DNA from: Hyposmocoma kahamanoa
Lineage: Eukaryota > Arthropoda > Insecta > Lepidoptera > Cosmopterigidae
DNA length: 64,000 bases
Assembly: GCF_003589595.1 (NCBI RefSeq)
Contig: NW_020653726.1
Span: 11,476,122 to 11,540,121 of the forward strand
Reading direction: 5' to 3'
Positions 12,074 through 24,365 of the stretch are shown piece after piece. Every line of letters starts with the position of its first letter. Within the stretch, counting starts at the first letter, position 1. Position numbers and translations under genes: made by a program. Under the pieces are notes generated by a model. It did not search any database and was not told where the DNA came from. It saw nothing but the letters and a program-made list of their open reading frames with translations.

Positions 12074-12948
12074 TTAGGACAATAAAAACTTAAAAAGTTT
12101 ATTTTTGTAAATTTATTGTTTTTTTAAAAGTCATGAAATAAATTTGTGGTTTATGCTTTTAGTTATCTAATCGTTCGAGGTTGTTAGTATTTAACAAATA
12201 CATTTTGCGTGTATCGAAATATTTTTTGTTCCATATTCAAAATAAATTCTGCTTTATCGTGTTAGTGTCTCTGACTTTGAACTCATGTGGCTAAATTGCT
12301 TAAAGCTGCTATAATTTAGCTACTTTATTTTGACTCAAAAACAGATTGAGGAGAGGCCTTGTTAAGTTGTTCTCGTGCTCTGACATCTGCATGCTTGAAG
12401 ACCGTCTACATCGACGAACAGGCAATATAAAACAGCCCTATGTCATTTGAATCTGCTATAATATTTATAATTATGCAGATTGTGTTTTTCGTTCTCACGT
12501 CTTTTTTATTATAATAAGTCATATGTTAGATTCGAGTAGATAGATTAGAGTCACAGATCAGTTACGAAAAAAATATTAAATTCTTTAGAAATTTAGTTCA
12601 TATATCCCTAAGGAACAACCAACTTCGCAGATATTTTATGTTGTTCCTAGACCGAAGACATATTCTCGGGCATTATCGTGCGACGTCGGCCGTTACTTAA
12701 TGCACTACATCAATTACCCTCACCCATTATTCTGGAACTAAACCTAGCAGTAACTTGGTTTGCTATTAATTGGCACTATTTTCTAATCTTTCCAGAGCTC
12801 TGACATACGAGAAGTAAGTTTTACTTAGATATTCTTGGAGAAGGATAGCAATAAAATATCTTATAAAGGTTGACACCTTAAATAATAAATGGAAAGGTCG
12901 ACTAAGTAAAAAAAAAAGGTAGGGTTACAATCCTATAAGTATTTATAT

Positions 12949-12955
12949 ACATATA

Positions 12956-12996
<41 letters not shown>
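12949..12996. repeat. (AT)n microsatellite
   Basis: Nearly uninterrupted TA/AT dinucleotides, with two short interruptions near the left end. Confidence 0.95.
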
Positions 12997-13000
<4 letters not shown>

Positions 13001-13849
13001 CTCATACATATTTATGTAGTAAATTTTGTTTACAACAACTCCCAAGATTTTACATTTAATTATAACGATTTAATTATTTAGAAACTGTGTTGAGATTATT
13101 TAAGAACCTCTGATACAGAAGTTGCCAGCTTTTGTTACTTCTAAATTTAAAGTCAGGAATATCAAAACACTGTAAATGACCTTTTAAGAACGTTATTTTT
13201 GATATTCATTTGAACATAAACCAAATGACAAGTCACTGGAAATTTGAAAAACAAAATCGCAAAAAAAAAGGTCTACTTATAAATGTTTTAGGCAATTGTT
13301 TTAAGCTTTAGATATTTAGTACCTATTAATTCTTTTGGATTTTATTTCACGATATAAATAGTCCAATCGATTTTCCTACGTAGCAAATGTGCACCGTTTT
13401 GCAATTCCTGTAAATCACTGCTACTAAAATTCTAGTATAAATTACAATTTTACACTGTCCTGACAAAAGATTTACCCAGAAACAGCCTTTTAATATAAAA
13501 CCCTTATTTCTCATAAAATTCGACGCACTCTCCAAAAAAGTAAGAAGTGTTATTTGCATTCTAGAGGAACGAGCAGAACGGTCCCTCATTACCGTTATGA
13601 AATCTACATATTACGAGTCCGCGGGCGCACGAATGATCACACGCGTTCAATTTAATTTCCAGCATAATGAAATCCTCTCTGAATTAAAGTGGGTTTTTGA
13701 ATAACATTCCCTTCACACTCCAATGTGATGTAGAGTTTTTACTGGAATAAGTATCATGTCTGTTAGTAGTTATCATATCTGTATCAAGACACCCGGGATG
13801 AGCATACGCGAGATGAGTTTTTTTATGATAGTAAGTGACAGACGTAGTA

Positions 13850-14102
13850 AGTGACACGTCTGTCCATAGCAGTTGCTGTGCCACTCAGAGCTTTAAATCG
13901 CAGAGATCTGTGGGGCACTGTCGCTGCGCCCGTCATGCTGAGATGTAAGTTGATATGTCCCATGCGCCTGTATTTCATCAGCACTCCTACTCTTCAAAAC
14001 CGGAACGCAGTAATGCTCACATTATTGCGTGGCGGTAGAAATAGGTAATGTGGCAGTACTTCACTGGACGAACTCTTTCACAATGAGCTCTATTACTACT
14101 AA
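13850..14102 (-). mobile_element. Dispersed repeat family A
   Basis: Runs from GACACGTCTGTCCATAGCAG through GCTTTAAATCGCAGAGATCT to GAGCTCTATTACTACTAAA. The 3'-terminal (left) part with the A-rich tail is absent. It abuts the Jockey fragment on its right. Confidence 0.8.
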
Positions 14103-14109
14103 AGATTAC

Positions 14110-14705
14110 TAAGATTTATGATGCTGCCATTAAGCTTGACATCCTTTTCGAAGTGAGGCGATACTTCACACCGCGATAGTTGCTTCAACTGTGTCAAGCA
14201 CAAGTCCGGTCATATATGGAGTACATCTGGCACCTGTGGGATGGTTTTGCTAAAAACCAACTGGCCACACTGAATTCACTAGAAAAGCGTGCCAAAAGGC
14301 TTATACCTATACCTATAGACTCGAATTTAGTAGCGGTAAAGCTGCAGAACCTTGAACACCGCAGTAAATTTGCCTACTTATCGGTTTTCTACAGAATATG
14401 TCACGGAGAGTGTACGATGGAATTACATGATTTAATTCCGCCTTTCCCATTTCATCACCGTAGGCAGGGGTTCCACGCCTATGTTGTGGATATTCCAAAG
14501 ATTCGCACGAAGCAATTCGCTTCCACATTTATATGGCAAACTGCAAAAGGAGTGGAATTCCCTGCCTGCAGACATATTCCCTGAACGCTATAACTTGAAC
14601 CTTTTCAAGGCGAGAGTGAATAGGCACTATTTAAATGTGCATGCTACATCGTCGATCTCATCGTCGTTTTCCATCAGATGAGATGGAGGTCAAATGAAAG
14701 AAAAA
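14110..14705 (+). pseudogene. Jockey-like LINE ORF2 C-terminal fragment
   Basis: The frame at 14180-14584 reads LCQAQVRSYMEYIWHLWDG, then LEHRSKFAYLSVFYRICHGE and a LHDLIPPFPFHHRR segment, the region C-terminal to the RT palm in Jockey-type elements. A frameshift at about 14560-14580 leads into ERYNLNLFKARVNRHYLNVH. A stop lies upstream at YFTPR (about 14178). The catalytic RT blocks and endonuclease are absent (5'-truncated). The closest copy in the window is 51184-52335. Confidence 0.85.
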
Positions 14706-15755
14706 TATTTACTTATAAAAAAAAATTATCACCATAGTGCGTACTTGATGTGTGCCTTATTGATCCAAAAATAGGGGATTTACTACGTGCTTTTTTGGGT
14801 GCAAATAGGGGTGTCGAATAAATTGACAAACGTATGAATAAACTTGGGCAGATGAGCGTTGTCCTTTGTGTATTACACTGCAGCTTTCGTGCCACCCTTA
14901 ACTCGATTGCCAAGTGTATATAGTAACCATACGGTTAGGAGAAAAGCTTTGTTTTTGGAAAGGTCTGTGATTGTGCCTTTTTTAGTAGACTTTTTATATA
15001 TATATTGCGAAAGATAAATTACTAAACTAATTCTAACAAATAACTAAGACAATTTCTAAATGTCTTTTTGTTTCCAGTACATTAATTTATTTCGTTTTAC
15101 AGCGTCTCTTTAAAATCACTGGAGGCACAACTTCTAAAGCGTAACGGGCTGAATACATAATAATGAGGATTGGTTTATTTAAGTCGGCTCGTACTCGGAG
15201 CTACTTGAGAATATTAAAGGCTAGCTACCGTCCATGACTTCGTTCGTGAGGTACACGGACAAAAGTACCCCGTGCACGAATACAGACCGTAAATCATTAA
15301 TTCAATATTTAAATTCGCTCAGCAGTGAGTTGAGTGTCCAAAGTTTGTCCACATTTTCGCATTTTTGAGCGGAAAATGGGACATAATAAAAAATATGATA
15401 CAATTCTGAATTAAGGCACAAACACAAAAGTTACTTGCTGTATTAATGAAATGCCACCGACGTCGTACAGTTCGGTATTTATAAATACAACCACAATGTC
15501 CTATTGTTACGGTAAGTAAAGTAATAGAACAGAAATTGTATCTCAGAAAAGTAAACATTATAGAAACATTTTGATCCGAACGAAAATATAGTTCAGGGAT
15601 CTCTATAGTGCAATTGTGAATATATTTCTAAAGCCCCCTCTGTCGAGGCCTCCTCACGTATTCTCGCACGTAATCGTCTTTTATGTAAAACCATTATCGG
15701 AATAATGACTTTGCCTTATGCCTATAAGGCGAAGCAGTCCCCAGGTGAACTTGAA
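14706..15755. other. Unannotated DNA
   Basis: No gene or repeat recognised; small open frames on both strands look random. Confidence 0.4.
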
Positions 15756-15950
15756 AGCTGATTTAAATGGCATATATATATTTTTCAAACTACCAATGTT
15801 TCGGCCTTTTTACAGGTCCCACGGTCACGTGGCCGTTTATACATTTTTAAGAACTTAGAGAATAAGTAATGAAACTTTTCCCGGTGTAATCACGTGTATT
15901 TGACTGACACGTGACCATAGCGACCTATAAAGAGTTCATAAGTTTAAGTT
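15756..15950 (-). repeat. Eroded family B copy
   Basis: Contains CAATGTTTCGGCCTTTTTAC and AGGTCCCACGGTCACGTGGC, then TAATGAAACTTTTCCCGGTG and GTGACCATAGCGACCTATAA. These are the arm and the GGGCCC-side landmarks of family B, diverged and arranged as a foldback as at 52-252. Confidence 0.55.
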
Positions 15951-16440
15951 CAGACGGACGCACAGCTGCCGCGCGTCTCGGCACGGCACACGCGACACGT
16001 TGACGCGCGTTGAAACGTTCAGATGACGAAAGGAAACGCGCCGCAAGTACTTGCAATGAAGGATAATCTGAACGGATACTTCTCCAGTTACACGAGGAGA
16101 AAGTTTTTGTGCGGCCGCCGAGCGGAGACCTCCCGGTTCCCATACCTTCATGTACATTAGTGGCGAATTTGAATTCTATTCACTAGGCACAATATTTAAA
16201 TTCCTTTGAATAATACAACCGCGTGGTCGCCGTGGGGCCGCCGCACGGGCCGCCGCGTAGACCAAATTCAAGCCAGACTCGCCCGCGTGCGGGACGCTCA
16301 TTTAAGTTAAAACGTAAAAGCTAAATAGATAGAGCGTATTCTGCCATGACAGACGCACGCGGTCGCCGCACGGCGCGATGAAATTGGTGTCGAATAAATG
16401 CGCCCTAAGTCCAAAGCGTGACGCGCGTTTTGAAATATTT
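15951..16440. other. CpG-rich patch
   Basis: Base composition changes to GC-rich with many CG dinucleotides (for example 15957-16040, 16215-16300 and 16345-16380), unlike the flanks. Open frames on the minus strand (15925-16157) match no family I recognise. It may be a fragment of host promoter or exon, or the 5' UTR of an element. Confidence 0.3.
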
Positions 16441-16475
16441 CCACCTCCTCAGTACATATGAATGAGTGTATGTTA

Positions 16476-16772
16476 TTTTTATAATATCAAGTGACGGGAC
16501 GAACAAGTCGTGCGCCTGATCGTAAGCTACACACCTATCCTTAACAGTTACAGTGCCACTCAGAGCAAATCGCAAAGATTTGAAGGGCACTTATACTGCG
16601 CCCGTCACTCTGAGACGTTTGTTGACAAGTCTCATGTGACTATATTTTCACCAGCACCCTTACCCTTCAAAACCGGAATACAGTAGTACTGACATTACTG
16701 CATGGCGGCAGAAATAGGTAAGATGACAGTACTTCCCTGGACGAACTCTTTCACAAGCAGCTCTATTACAAC
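16476..16772 (-). mobile_element. Dispersed repeat family A, near-complete copy
   Basis: Runs from TTATAATATCAAGTGACGGG (tail side) through GCCACTCAGAGCAAATCGCA and CTTACCCTTCAAAACCGGAA to AGCTCTATTACAACTAAT. One of the most complete copies; useful as the reference for the others. Confidence 0.85.
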
Positions 16773-17660
16773 TAATATGTAAAATTATGTAATGTAAAAA
16801 ATAGAAGCATGTAAAATGTATGAATTTCTAGATTTTTGTCACCTGAATTTATGTCATATTTATATCTGCTCAATTCATGGACTTGTTCTTTATTTAATAT
16901 TTTTTTTTACAAAACGTACTTACGTAAACAACTGCTTACGTAGACAAGAGAACTTTCTAATAAGATTTATTTTGGATACATGTAATTGAATACCTTCCAA
17001 GCTCATCTTCATAACTTAAAATTGGGTAGCTAAATACAAAGTTGGTTAGTTTTAGCATAAAAACTAAATAAGATCGTACAAACGAGTAAAAAGCAGTTTA
17101 TACGCCAATTGCCCTATTTAAATAACCGTGAGTTTATAACAATATCATTGTAAGTATATGCCAGTTCTGATTACATAGATATATTTAGTAGGGTAAATTG
17201 GGAGTTTCGCTCAAACATGTAGATTTAGGCCTGAATCTAACCAATTTGATCGTATATATATATGTAATTTCTTAGTGACAAATGAATTATCGATAACACG
17301 ATATGGCTAAGGTTGTGTGTTGTGTTGATGTGTGCGTGAGATTGTACGTATGTATGTGGTGTATCATCAACATCGTCTTTCTTTAATCTAACCTAACACT
17401 GGAATTGAGTAATTTGTGTGCAAAAGACTATCTTTCGGTTGTAGAGTACAAAAGGATAAACTCTCTACTACCACACTTAGTATACAAAGTGTAAATTGTG
17501 GTGACTTTGTTACATACTTCATATAAAGTTAGAAAGTAAACTATCTCTCAACAAAGTTTGGTTGTTTCTATCCGTTTAGATTGAAAAGCACTATTGGTAG
17601 AAAGACTAACACGTATATTTTGTCGTTTCCACGATTCAACCATCATTTACCTTATTTTTG
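16773..17660. other. Unannotated AT-rich DNA
   Basis: Nothing recognised. Confidence 0.4.
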
Positions 17661-17946
17661 GTAACAGTAGAGAAAGTTCTTTGTTAAAGAGTTCGTCCTG
17701 GAAAGTAGTGCCACCTCACCTATTTCTGCCGCCAAACAGTAATGTGAGCATTACTGTGTTCCGGTTTTGACGAGTGAGGGTGTGTGCGAAATTACAGACA
17801 CATGGGTCTGGTCAACTTAGTCTCTAGGTGATGGGCACAGTGGCAATGTCCCTCGTATATTTGCGATTTAAGCACGGAGTGTCACTGCAACTGCTATGGA
17901 CAGGCGCATATGACTAGTTCATCCCGTCAGTAGGTATCATTAAAAA
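17661..17946 (+). mobile_element. Dispersed repeat family A, near-complete copy
   Basis: Runs from GGTAACAGTAGAGAAAGTTC through CACCTCACCTATTTCTGCCG to CCGTCAGTAGGTATCATTAA and AAAAAA. A second partial copy follows 170 bp downstream. Confidence 0.85.
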
Positions 17947-18117
17947 AAGACGTCACTTGAGAATTTGATATTTGTATTCGATGTCAAATTGACATCCACG
18001 ACTGCGACTTACGGAATTTCATTCCTCTGAAACATATGTCAAACTAAACTACAGAGTTTATCTTAAAATGATAATGTCAAAATGACGTTTTTTGACACAT
18101 GGCGTCATATTCAAGAT

Positions 18118-18213
18118 AACGGTTTAAGGGGTAAGTATGTTAGTGAAATTACAGACACATGAGACTTTTTAACTGATGTCTCAGAGTCACGGGCGCAGTG
18201 GCAGTATGTACAT
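18118..18213 (+). mobile_element. Family A internal fragment
   Basis: AGGGGTAAGTATGTTAGTGA, GACACATGAGACTTTTTAAC and CACGGGCGCAGTGGCAGT match the middle of the family; both ends are missing. Confidence 0.7.
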
Positions 18214-20644
18214 GGCAAAATAATAATCATTAAAACTCTTTGCCACACTCTTCATGTTCGTTATTGAAATCAGTTCTCTGTAGTCTTTTTCTCTAGTACT
18301 TCGGCAGGCATAAATCATTTCATTATTGTCATGTCGTCATTGAAGTTTATAGAAGACTGTTGTCAGAATAAATGGACCGGTTGGGAAAGTAATTTTTCAA
18401 GCGCGAGGTTTAGATATTTTACAAGCAAATTGGATGTCGGATCGGAGTAGGTAGTGGAGAAACGCCAATCTGAATGTGATTAGCAGAGACTAGCTCAAAC
18501 AACAATTTATTTTTCACCTCACTAGTTCGGAAAAACTTACTTTCTTATTAGAAATCTGCGCGCAAAAACGATTTTTCCAGCGCGGAAAAGTTTTTTGAAA
18601 TTCGAGCTTGACGATGGACTGTGGTGCTCCTAACTTTTTCTTTCGATAAACATAATGCCACGCGATTTGACATATATTATGTAATACAAATCCGTTGGTA
18701 GGGGACAGTCGTCAATATCGTACCGCCGTTTAAATCGTACCACTTTTAAATTTCCTACTAAATGGCTAGTCTTTTGCACTGGTAGCATCAAATCATGCTC
18801 CCTGTAATTCCCCCAATAGCCCGCCATTTCGAGTCGGCATCTATCGAAAACTGTGTGTACAAGCGAAAAAAATATTTTAGAGTTCGATTTAAATTTTCAT
18901 ATTAATTTATAAGGACGTAACGCGTGACGAAAGGTAAGCAAAAATAACGATGTCTACGTATTTTACCCACAAAATTAAACTGGTTTATTGTGGATTTTTG
19001 CGAATTGTTTTATGGTTACGTTTCTTTTTTTTTTAAATGATATAGTTCGTTAAATTCTACCACCCGTAGTTTTTTATATTGTACCGGTACGATTTAACGG
19101 ACTTGTGAACAAAATATTATACTGAGAGCTATAGAAATACATCCAGTCTTTACAAAAATCAACTAGAAAAGAAAAAGGAAAGACAAGAAAGCGGAAGAAA
19201 ACTAAAATAAAAGTAAAAAAATAATAATTGTAAGATCCAAGAGTGACCAAAGAGCAAACAAAGAAAATAAAAAGAAAATAGTGATATGAGACTATTTGTG
19301 CAAAATGCAATCGTTGTTAGTAATAAAAAGGGTCCAAAAGTGGACTGGATTCAATGTGTTCGTTATCAAAGGTTTGAGACATGCACTTCTAATCCAAACA
19401 TTTGTGTTAGCCGTTTCCACTAATACCTATTAGTTTTTTTTCTTAAATTTAAGTGGAAAATATAATACACAGTTTTATTTGATCTTTAATAATATAACTT
19501 GGAGTTAAATTTTTTAATGATGCCAAAAATAAATATTTTGATTTTTATCAAACTTTTTTTTTATCAAACTTTTTAGTTTGTTTATTTTTTTCTACTTTCC
19601 TGTGGTACGATTTAAACAAATAGTCGGATAAATCGTACCGATGGCAAACTTCAGCAAAAACATATATTTTGCGATGTTATAATAAAAGTAAGACACTGGT
19701 TTGTCTGCCCGTGGTGGCCAAGATATTGGACTTTATTGGACGTATTCGTTCATCTGTGTAAGTCGCTTTACAAACGAAATACCCGAGTCTAAGGCAAAAC
19801 TGGTACAATATAACTGACTCTCCCCTATAATTTACTCTTATTATAGTTGACATGAAATTGACAACGAGAAGTAATTTTGTTTAGTAAATTATTTTGTTAT
19901 AGTTCAGCTGTTTTTCTTTCATTTATCATTTTCCTCGCTGTAGTGAGGTGAGAAGTTATGTGTTTCGCTCGGCTGCAAACTTGTTTTACGTCTCGAGGCT
20001 TGAAACCCTCGCTACGCCCAGGTTTCAATTCAAACACTCGCGTCAAACAATAACTTTGCAGCCTTGCATAACAAATAACAATTATTATTTTGATCGAACT
20101 ATCTTAAGGCCAGTTATAAGAATATTTTATTTGTTTGTTGATCGATAATAAGAGAAACATAACAATTCAATTTGGTTACTAACATCCACGAAGACTTATA
20201 AATAGATACGCAAGAAATAAAAGATTCCTCTAAAGGCGTCGTGCAGTATTAACTGTTGAAATTCGTTAATATTAAGTGAGTTTACTAGGCGTTTACTTGG
20301 TATGATAAAAATAAACTATGAATTAGCCTTTTTTCGTAATAATTTACGTTTGTAATAAATCTACTGTGTAGGCTTTAACAAAGCACCTATATTAAATTTT
20401 TTAATAAAGTAACTTTAATAAAAACCTTTCCGTTTATTTTGTTCATTAAAGCCACTCGTTCTTTTTTATTTGCATTTCGTTGTCTACACGCGTTAACTAA
20501 ATGTGAATACTTATGTCGGAATAAAACCAGTAGACTAAAGCCCTTCAGAGATTGAATTTATAAAGTTTTCTGTTTATACCTGTGATGGGAAGAAAGTTTT
20601 TGTAAAACTGCACATCCTTATTCTGTTTATTACTTGTTCGCTGT
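18214..20644. other. Unannotated AT-rich DNA with inverted 16-mers
   Basis: No gene recognised. GTTTAAATCGTACCAC (18728-18743) recurs inverted at 19602-19617, and related GGTACGATTTAA words lie at about 19085 and 19630. These might be the ends of a ~0.9-kb element. No transposase is visible inside. Confidence 0.4.
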
Positions 20645-20703
20645 TGAATACCGGGGTTCCACAAGGATGTGTGCTATGCCCAACTTTGTACTGGCATGAC
20701 AAT
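20645..20703 (+). pseudogene. Tiny RT block B remnant
   Basis: Translation reads NTGVPQGCVLCPTLYWHDN and then a stop. GVPQGCVLxPTLx is the RT substrate-binding block of Jockey-superfamily LINEs. Only about 20 codons can be recognised. Confidence 0.5.
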
Positions 20704-21389
20704 TGAAATATTTTAGCGTCAACTAGGACGCTTCTAAGCTGCTAGGAAGACGTTAAAGATATGTGCGATGCTAGAATTCTTTATCCATGCCCCTATTTTC
20801 TTTGTTGTACGTATATAAATTGTTTATGTGGTTAACTTATTTGCTGGTGAAGTTTCTCTATTTGATGCTATTCTATTTATTCACATTAAGCTTTCTTTAT
20901 TAAAAAGCAATACGAGTACGTAGAGTAGTATTCATTTTGTGATATTCATTGAATTAGTATTCATCATCAATCAGTTTATCGAACGAAACTATTTTCCAAT
21001 ATTGAAAGTACCCAGTGAGTTTAGCCAATTTTTTTTATACTTCATTGTTTACCTCAAGGAAAATTATTCATTGTTATCGTTCGCTGCAGTAATATCCTGT
21101 ACTATATACAGAAGTTTCATAATACTGTAGTGCATTTGCTCGTATATTAAAGTATATTTAAGAGGATAGTATGTGACAGGAAATACTGTAGCAGCGGGCG
21201 GTGTAGGTATTTGATTTCCAACTAATGTTATCATAGTCATCCATGTGTTATTGGTGTCTCCTCTATTAGGGTATTGTAGTGTTCTAGAGTCACGTGGTGT
21301 CTCTAACGCGCGGTTGTGTTTTCGTAGACCATTAAAAAAGCAGATAGCCTATATAAGTATACAGCTAGACACAAAGAGAAGGCTTGTGG
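20704..21389. other. Unannotated DNA
   Basis: Nothing recognised; likely to include eroded LINE sequence downstream of the RT remnant. Confidence 0.3.
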
Positions 21390-21560
21390 CTGCAGTTACA
21401 TGAGTCCAGTGCGGATTGGTAACTTCACACACATAATTAAATTGATTTCTTCGCGATGTTTCCCTTCATCAAAAACTTTCGTATTAAATTCGCAAATAAA
21501 TTTTTAAAAACTTACAGGTGCAAGCCCGGATTCGAATTCAAGACCATTTGCTTGAGAGGT
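21390..21560 (-). mobile_element. tRNA-derived lepidopteran SINE
   Basis: On the minus strand, a box-B-like GAATTCGAATCCGG near 21535 is followed by an ATGAAGGGAAACATCGCGAA segment and a GTGTGTGAAGTTACCAATCC segment. This is the same order as in the SINE at 52971-53268 (GTGAAGGAAAACATCGTGAT then GTGTGAAGTC). The 3' end is truncated. Confidence 0.65.
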
Positions 21561-21840
21561 TAATATTAAAAAAGGAGATTGCCCATTACAGTATGGACAA
21601 AAGTACTGACTCTAATATTTTTGTGTCCTGATGAAAATACCTTTTTTTGTTTATGTAGCCTTGGTGAATTACATGTACGAAGTTAGGTCAATATTAATTT
21701 CAGGAGTTAATGTTTATATAGATATTGAAGAAAATGTGTTTGGTTTTTAGGTTATAGTAGAAGCACAGAAATATGGCCTTTGAGTAGCTTACTAGATTTG
21801 GATTTAAAAGAACTTTTGCGTGGAAATTGGGAAGGCTTAG

Positions 21841-22616
21841 TTTTTTTTTTTTTTTTTTTATTGTGACTCGGCAAAATGACTGCACCGCGCCTGATGGAAA
21901 GTGCGAATACAGTCCAGAGATGAGAGTAACGGATGGAAAACACAAATATCTTCACTCCGTCACTATCATTTTGCCGGTCTGGCCAAATGCTTCTTCACAC
22001 TACGTTTGAAGGACCCGATGTTATAGAGGGGAGGGAATACATGCGCCGGGAGTTGGTTCCACAATTTGATGGTTCGGCATAAAAACGAATTGCCAAACTT
22101 TTTAGTGCGGGACGGTATTGAACTGACCGTCCAACTGTGGCAACGCAGTCCGGCACGGGTGGTCCGCTGATGGAAAGGAGAGGAAGGGACAAGGTTGAAT
22201 AACTCTTCAGAGCACTCACCGTGGTACAGACGATAGAATACGCTAAGAGACGCTATATCTCTGCGAAGCTGTAACGACTCCGCATGCTCAGTTACATGAG
22301 GATCGTTGACAACACGGAAGGCGTAGCGCTGCAGTCCATCTAGGGCATCGAGCAAGTACTTGGCAGAGCCGTCCCAAAGGTGCGAACAGTACTCCATGCT
22401 GCTTCGGACCTGAGCTTTATACAACAGGTATCGCAGCTCTGGAGTAAAAAATCGGTGCACCTTGTTCAGGATGCCAAGCTTGCGCGACGCGGTACAGATG
22501 ACGCTCTCGATGTAATCTTTGTTGCTCATGTCCTTCCGTGCTCCATACTCATAATAATTGTTATTAGAAGGTACACAAAATGGTTTAGGCCATGAAGAAA
22601 ACCGTCTCGTCGTCAC
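21841..22616 (-). pseudogene. Jockey-like LINE ORF2 3' end with poly-A tail
   Basis: A 216-residue open frame (22616 to 21966) contains RRFFSSW-like start sequence, then KLGILNKVHRFFTPELRYLL, YKAQVRSSMEYCSHLWDGSA, ASLSVFYRLYHGECSEELFN and a C-terminal WNQLPAHVFPPLYN...KKHLARPAK end. These are the thumb and C-terminal parts of Jockey ORF2. The 3' UTR (about 105 nt) ends in a 19-nt A tract on this strand (21841-21859). The element is 5'-truncated, lacking endonuclease and RT palm. The intact frame and tail suggest a younger insertion than the fragments at 2.8 and 14.1 kb. Confidence 0.85.
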
Positions 22617-23537
22617 CCTTATACGACGAGATCAAGCCGAATGCAGCGCAGCGCAGCTTAAGACGTTGCTTGGCCAAGCCGAATGCAGCGTAAAGTAGCT
22701 TAATTGTTTATAGCGTATGAATAAAATGATAACAACAACAACAAACGCGCGGTACAGCAACAAATCCATCTTTTTAAGTAACGTTAGATGAAGAATAAAT
22801 AAAACAATTTATAGTATACACATATATAACATAATCTATCGATTTCAGACGATCTTTACTTTGCCCCAACACTAACATAAATGGCGGAATGTGGTTGAGT
22901 TGTAAAACGGTGGTTAAATTGTTTATTAATTTAAAATATATTAATCCGGAAAGGTATTTCTTAGCAAAAAAGCTCAAATACTTGAAATATTTTAGTTTGA
23001 TTTTTTGTTTGCAAATTATTGAGAAACAACATCTCTTTTAAAAGTACTGTTCGTAGGCATTCTCCTTTATGAAAGTCTTTGGGGATACCATGTGCCTCTA
23101 GGACATGTGACAGGTCAAGGAGAAGGTTTAAGCATTATAGTTCACTACAGTGGCCCAATGTGGGTTGTGGACTTGGCACGTTTTCCAGGGTCTGTAAACC
23201 TTTAGTTTCTCCTTTATCGTTAGCGAGAGATATTCCTATTAAAATTCACAAATGTTAGGAGCTTAGAAAATAATAACATGGGTACATTCCGTTACATCTA
23301 TTCGAACTATCCACATCCCAATTGAGAAGCAATCTTTCTCCAACTGAACTATGACTGTTAAACTGATATAATCACATGGAATGAGTTCAGGCACCTTGAA
23401 TTTTTTAAATTAAAAAAAAATAAAACAAAAGAAATTATCGAAGTGATATTAATTAATTAATTATTGACATATATTATATGATACAATATATGTCACACAA
23501 CTACACCAATGACTGGTCTCAAACTACAAAATGTTTT
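22617..23537. other. Unannotated DNA with a short duplication
   Basis: CAAGCCGAATGCAGCG occurs at about 22633 and again at about 22675, each followed by a similar AGCTTAA. A hairpin TGACATATATT/AATATATGTCA lies near 23465-23492. No gene recognised. Confidence 0.4.
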
Positions 23538-24365
23538 ATATTATCAGGTGACGGGACAAATAAGTCGTATGCTTGGTGGTAAATGATGGGTTCGTTCGTT
23601 ATGCCCCAGGTTTATTATACCCCCGTGGTGTATGCCCCCAATTTGGGTTAGGTACGATAAATGTAATTCAGAGCTATTTTTGTAATAAAATGAACTAGCA
23701 GACATAAAACTGCTTTTACAAAACAAAAAAAAAATGTAATATTAGCCGCTATGAAAATAATTTGAAATAACATGAACTTAATATAAAACCTTTTTGGTAC
23801 ACTGGATCAAATAATTACAAGTCAAAATTATTCAAATTATTTATTAATACAGTAACAACTTAACAAGATAGTATAAAAATAATTCTATAAATCAAAATAA
23901 CTTTTTTTAGTAAGTTTATGAATAATTCGCATTTTACTAGATGGGTACTATTTTACCAATACAAGTTTATAAACAACCTATAGTAATGAAGTCATGACTG
24001 AAACATAAACATTTTAGTTGTTAACAGTACTTAATGCAAATAGACTAGATATCTGATAAAAAAGTTGATGCAAAATTTATTAAAATCGAGGGCACATACC
24101 ACTGGGGACTAACAAACCGGGGGCATAACGAACGAACCCTAAACGACGCACCTACACCCATTAGTTGTAGTGGCACTAAAAGCTTTAAATCGCAAAGATC
24201 TGAGAGGCACTCAGTGCCACTACTCCCGTCAGGCACCATGAGACGTAAAACTGACGAATCAGTGACAAGTCCCATATACCTGTAATTTCACCGATACCGG
24301 AATGCAGTAATGCTCATATTACTGCTTGGCGGGTGTGGGAGGAATAGGTAATTTAGAAGAGTTCA
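23538..24365 (-). mobile_element. Family A copy split by a MITE
   Basis: The tail-side part (23545-23587: ATCAGGTGACGGGACAAATA to GGTGGTAAATGA) and the body (24143-24365: CGACGCACCTACACCCATTA, GCTTTAAATCGCAAAGATCT, ATTACTGCTTGGCGG) are contiguous in other copies. They are separated here by 23588-24142. Confidence 0.75.
23588..24142. mobile_element. ~555-bp MITE with ~52-bp TIRs
   Basis: The left end starts GGGTTCGTTCGTTATGCCCC. The right end (24091-24142) is its inverted counterpart, ending GGGGGCATAACGAACGAACCC. The outer 19 bp are identical and the remainder roughly 80-85% identical by eye. The interior is AT-rich with no coding sequence. TAAA is present on both flanks, close to the ends, and may be the target duplication. 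It is nested in a family A copy, so younger than it. Confidence 0.75.

Larger units (their letters stand above)
10766..13849. other. 3-kb AT-rich stretch without genes
   Basis: No coding sequence recognised apart from short spurious frames. It contains the micro-palindrome at 12034-12073 and an (AT)n tract at 12949-12996, both listed separately. Confidence 0.5.

Noticed and set aside
15925..16157. Two overlapping minus-strand ORFs in the CpG-rich patch
   Set aside because: GC-rich DNA lacks stop codons by composition; no domain seen in either frame.
18728..19617. ~0.9-kb DNA transposon bounded by GTTTAAATCGTACCAC inverted repeats
   Set aside because: The inverted 16-mers are real, but similar words occur internally, there is no TSD and no transposase, so boundaries cannot be supported.
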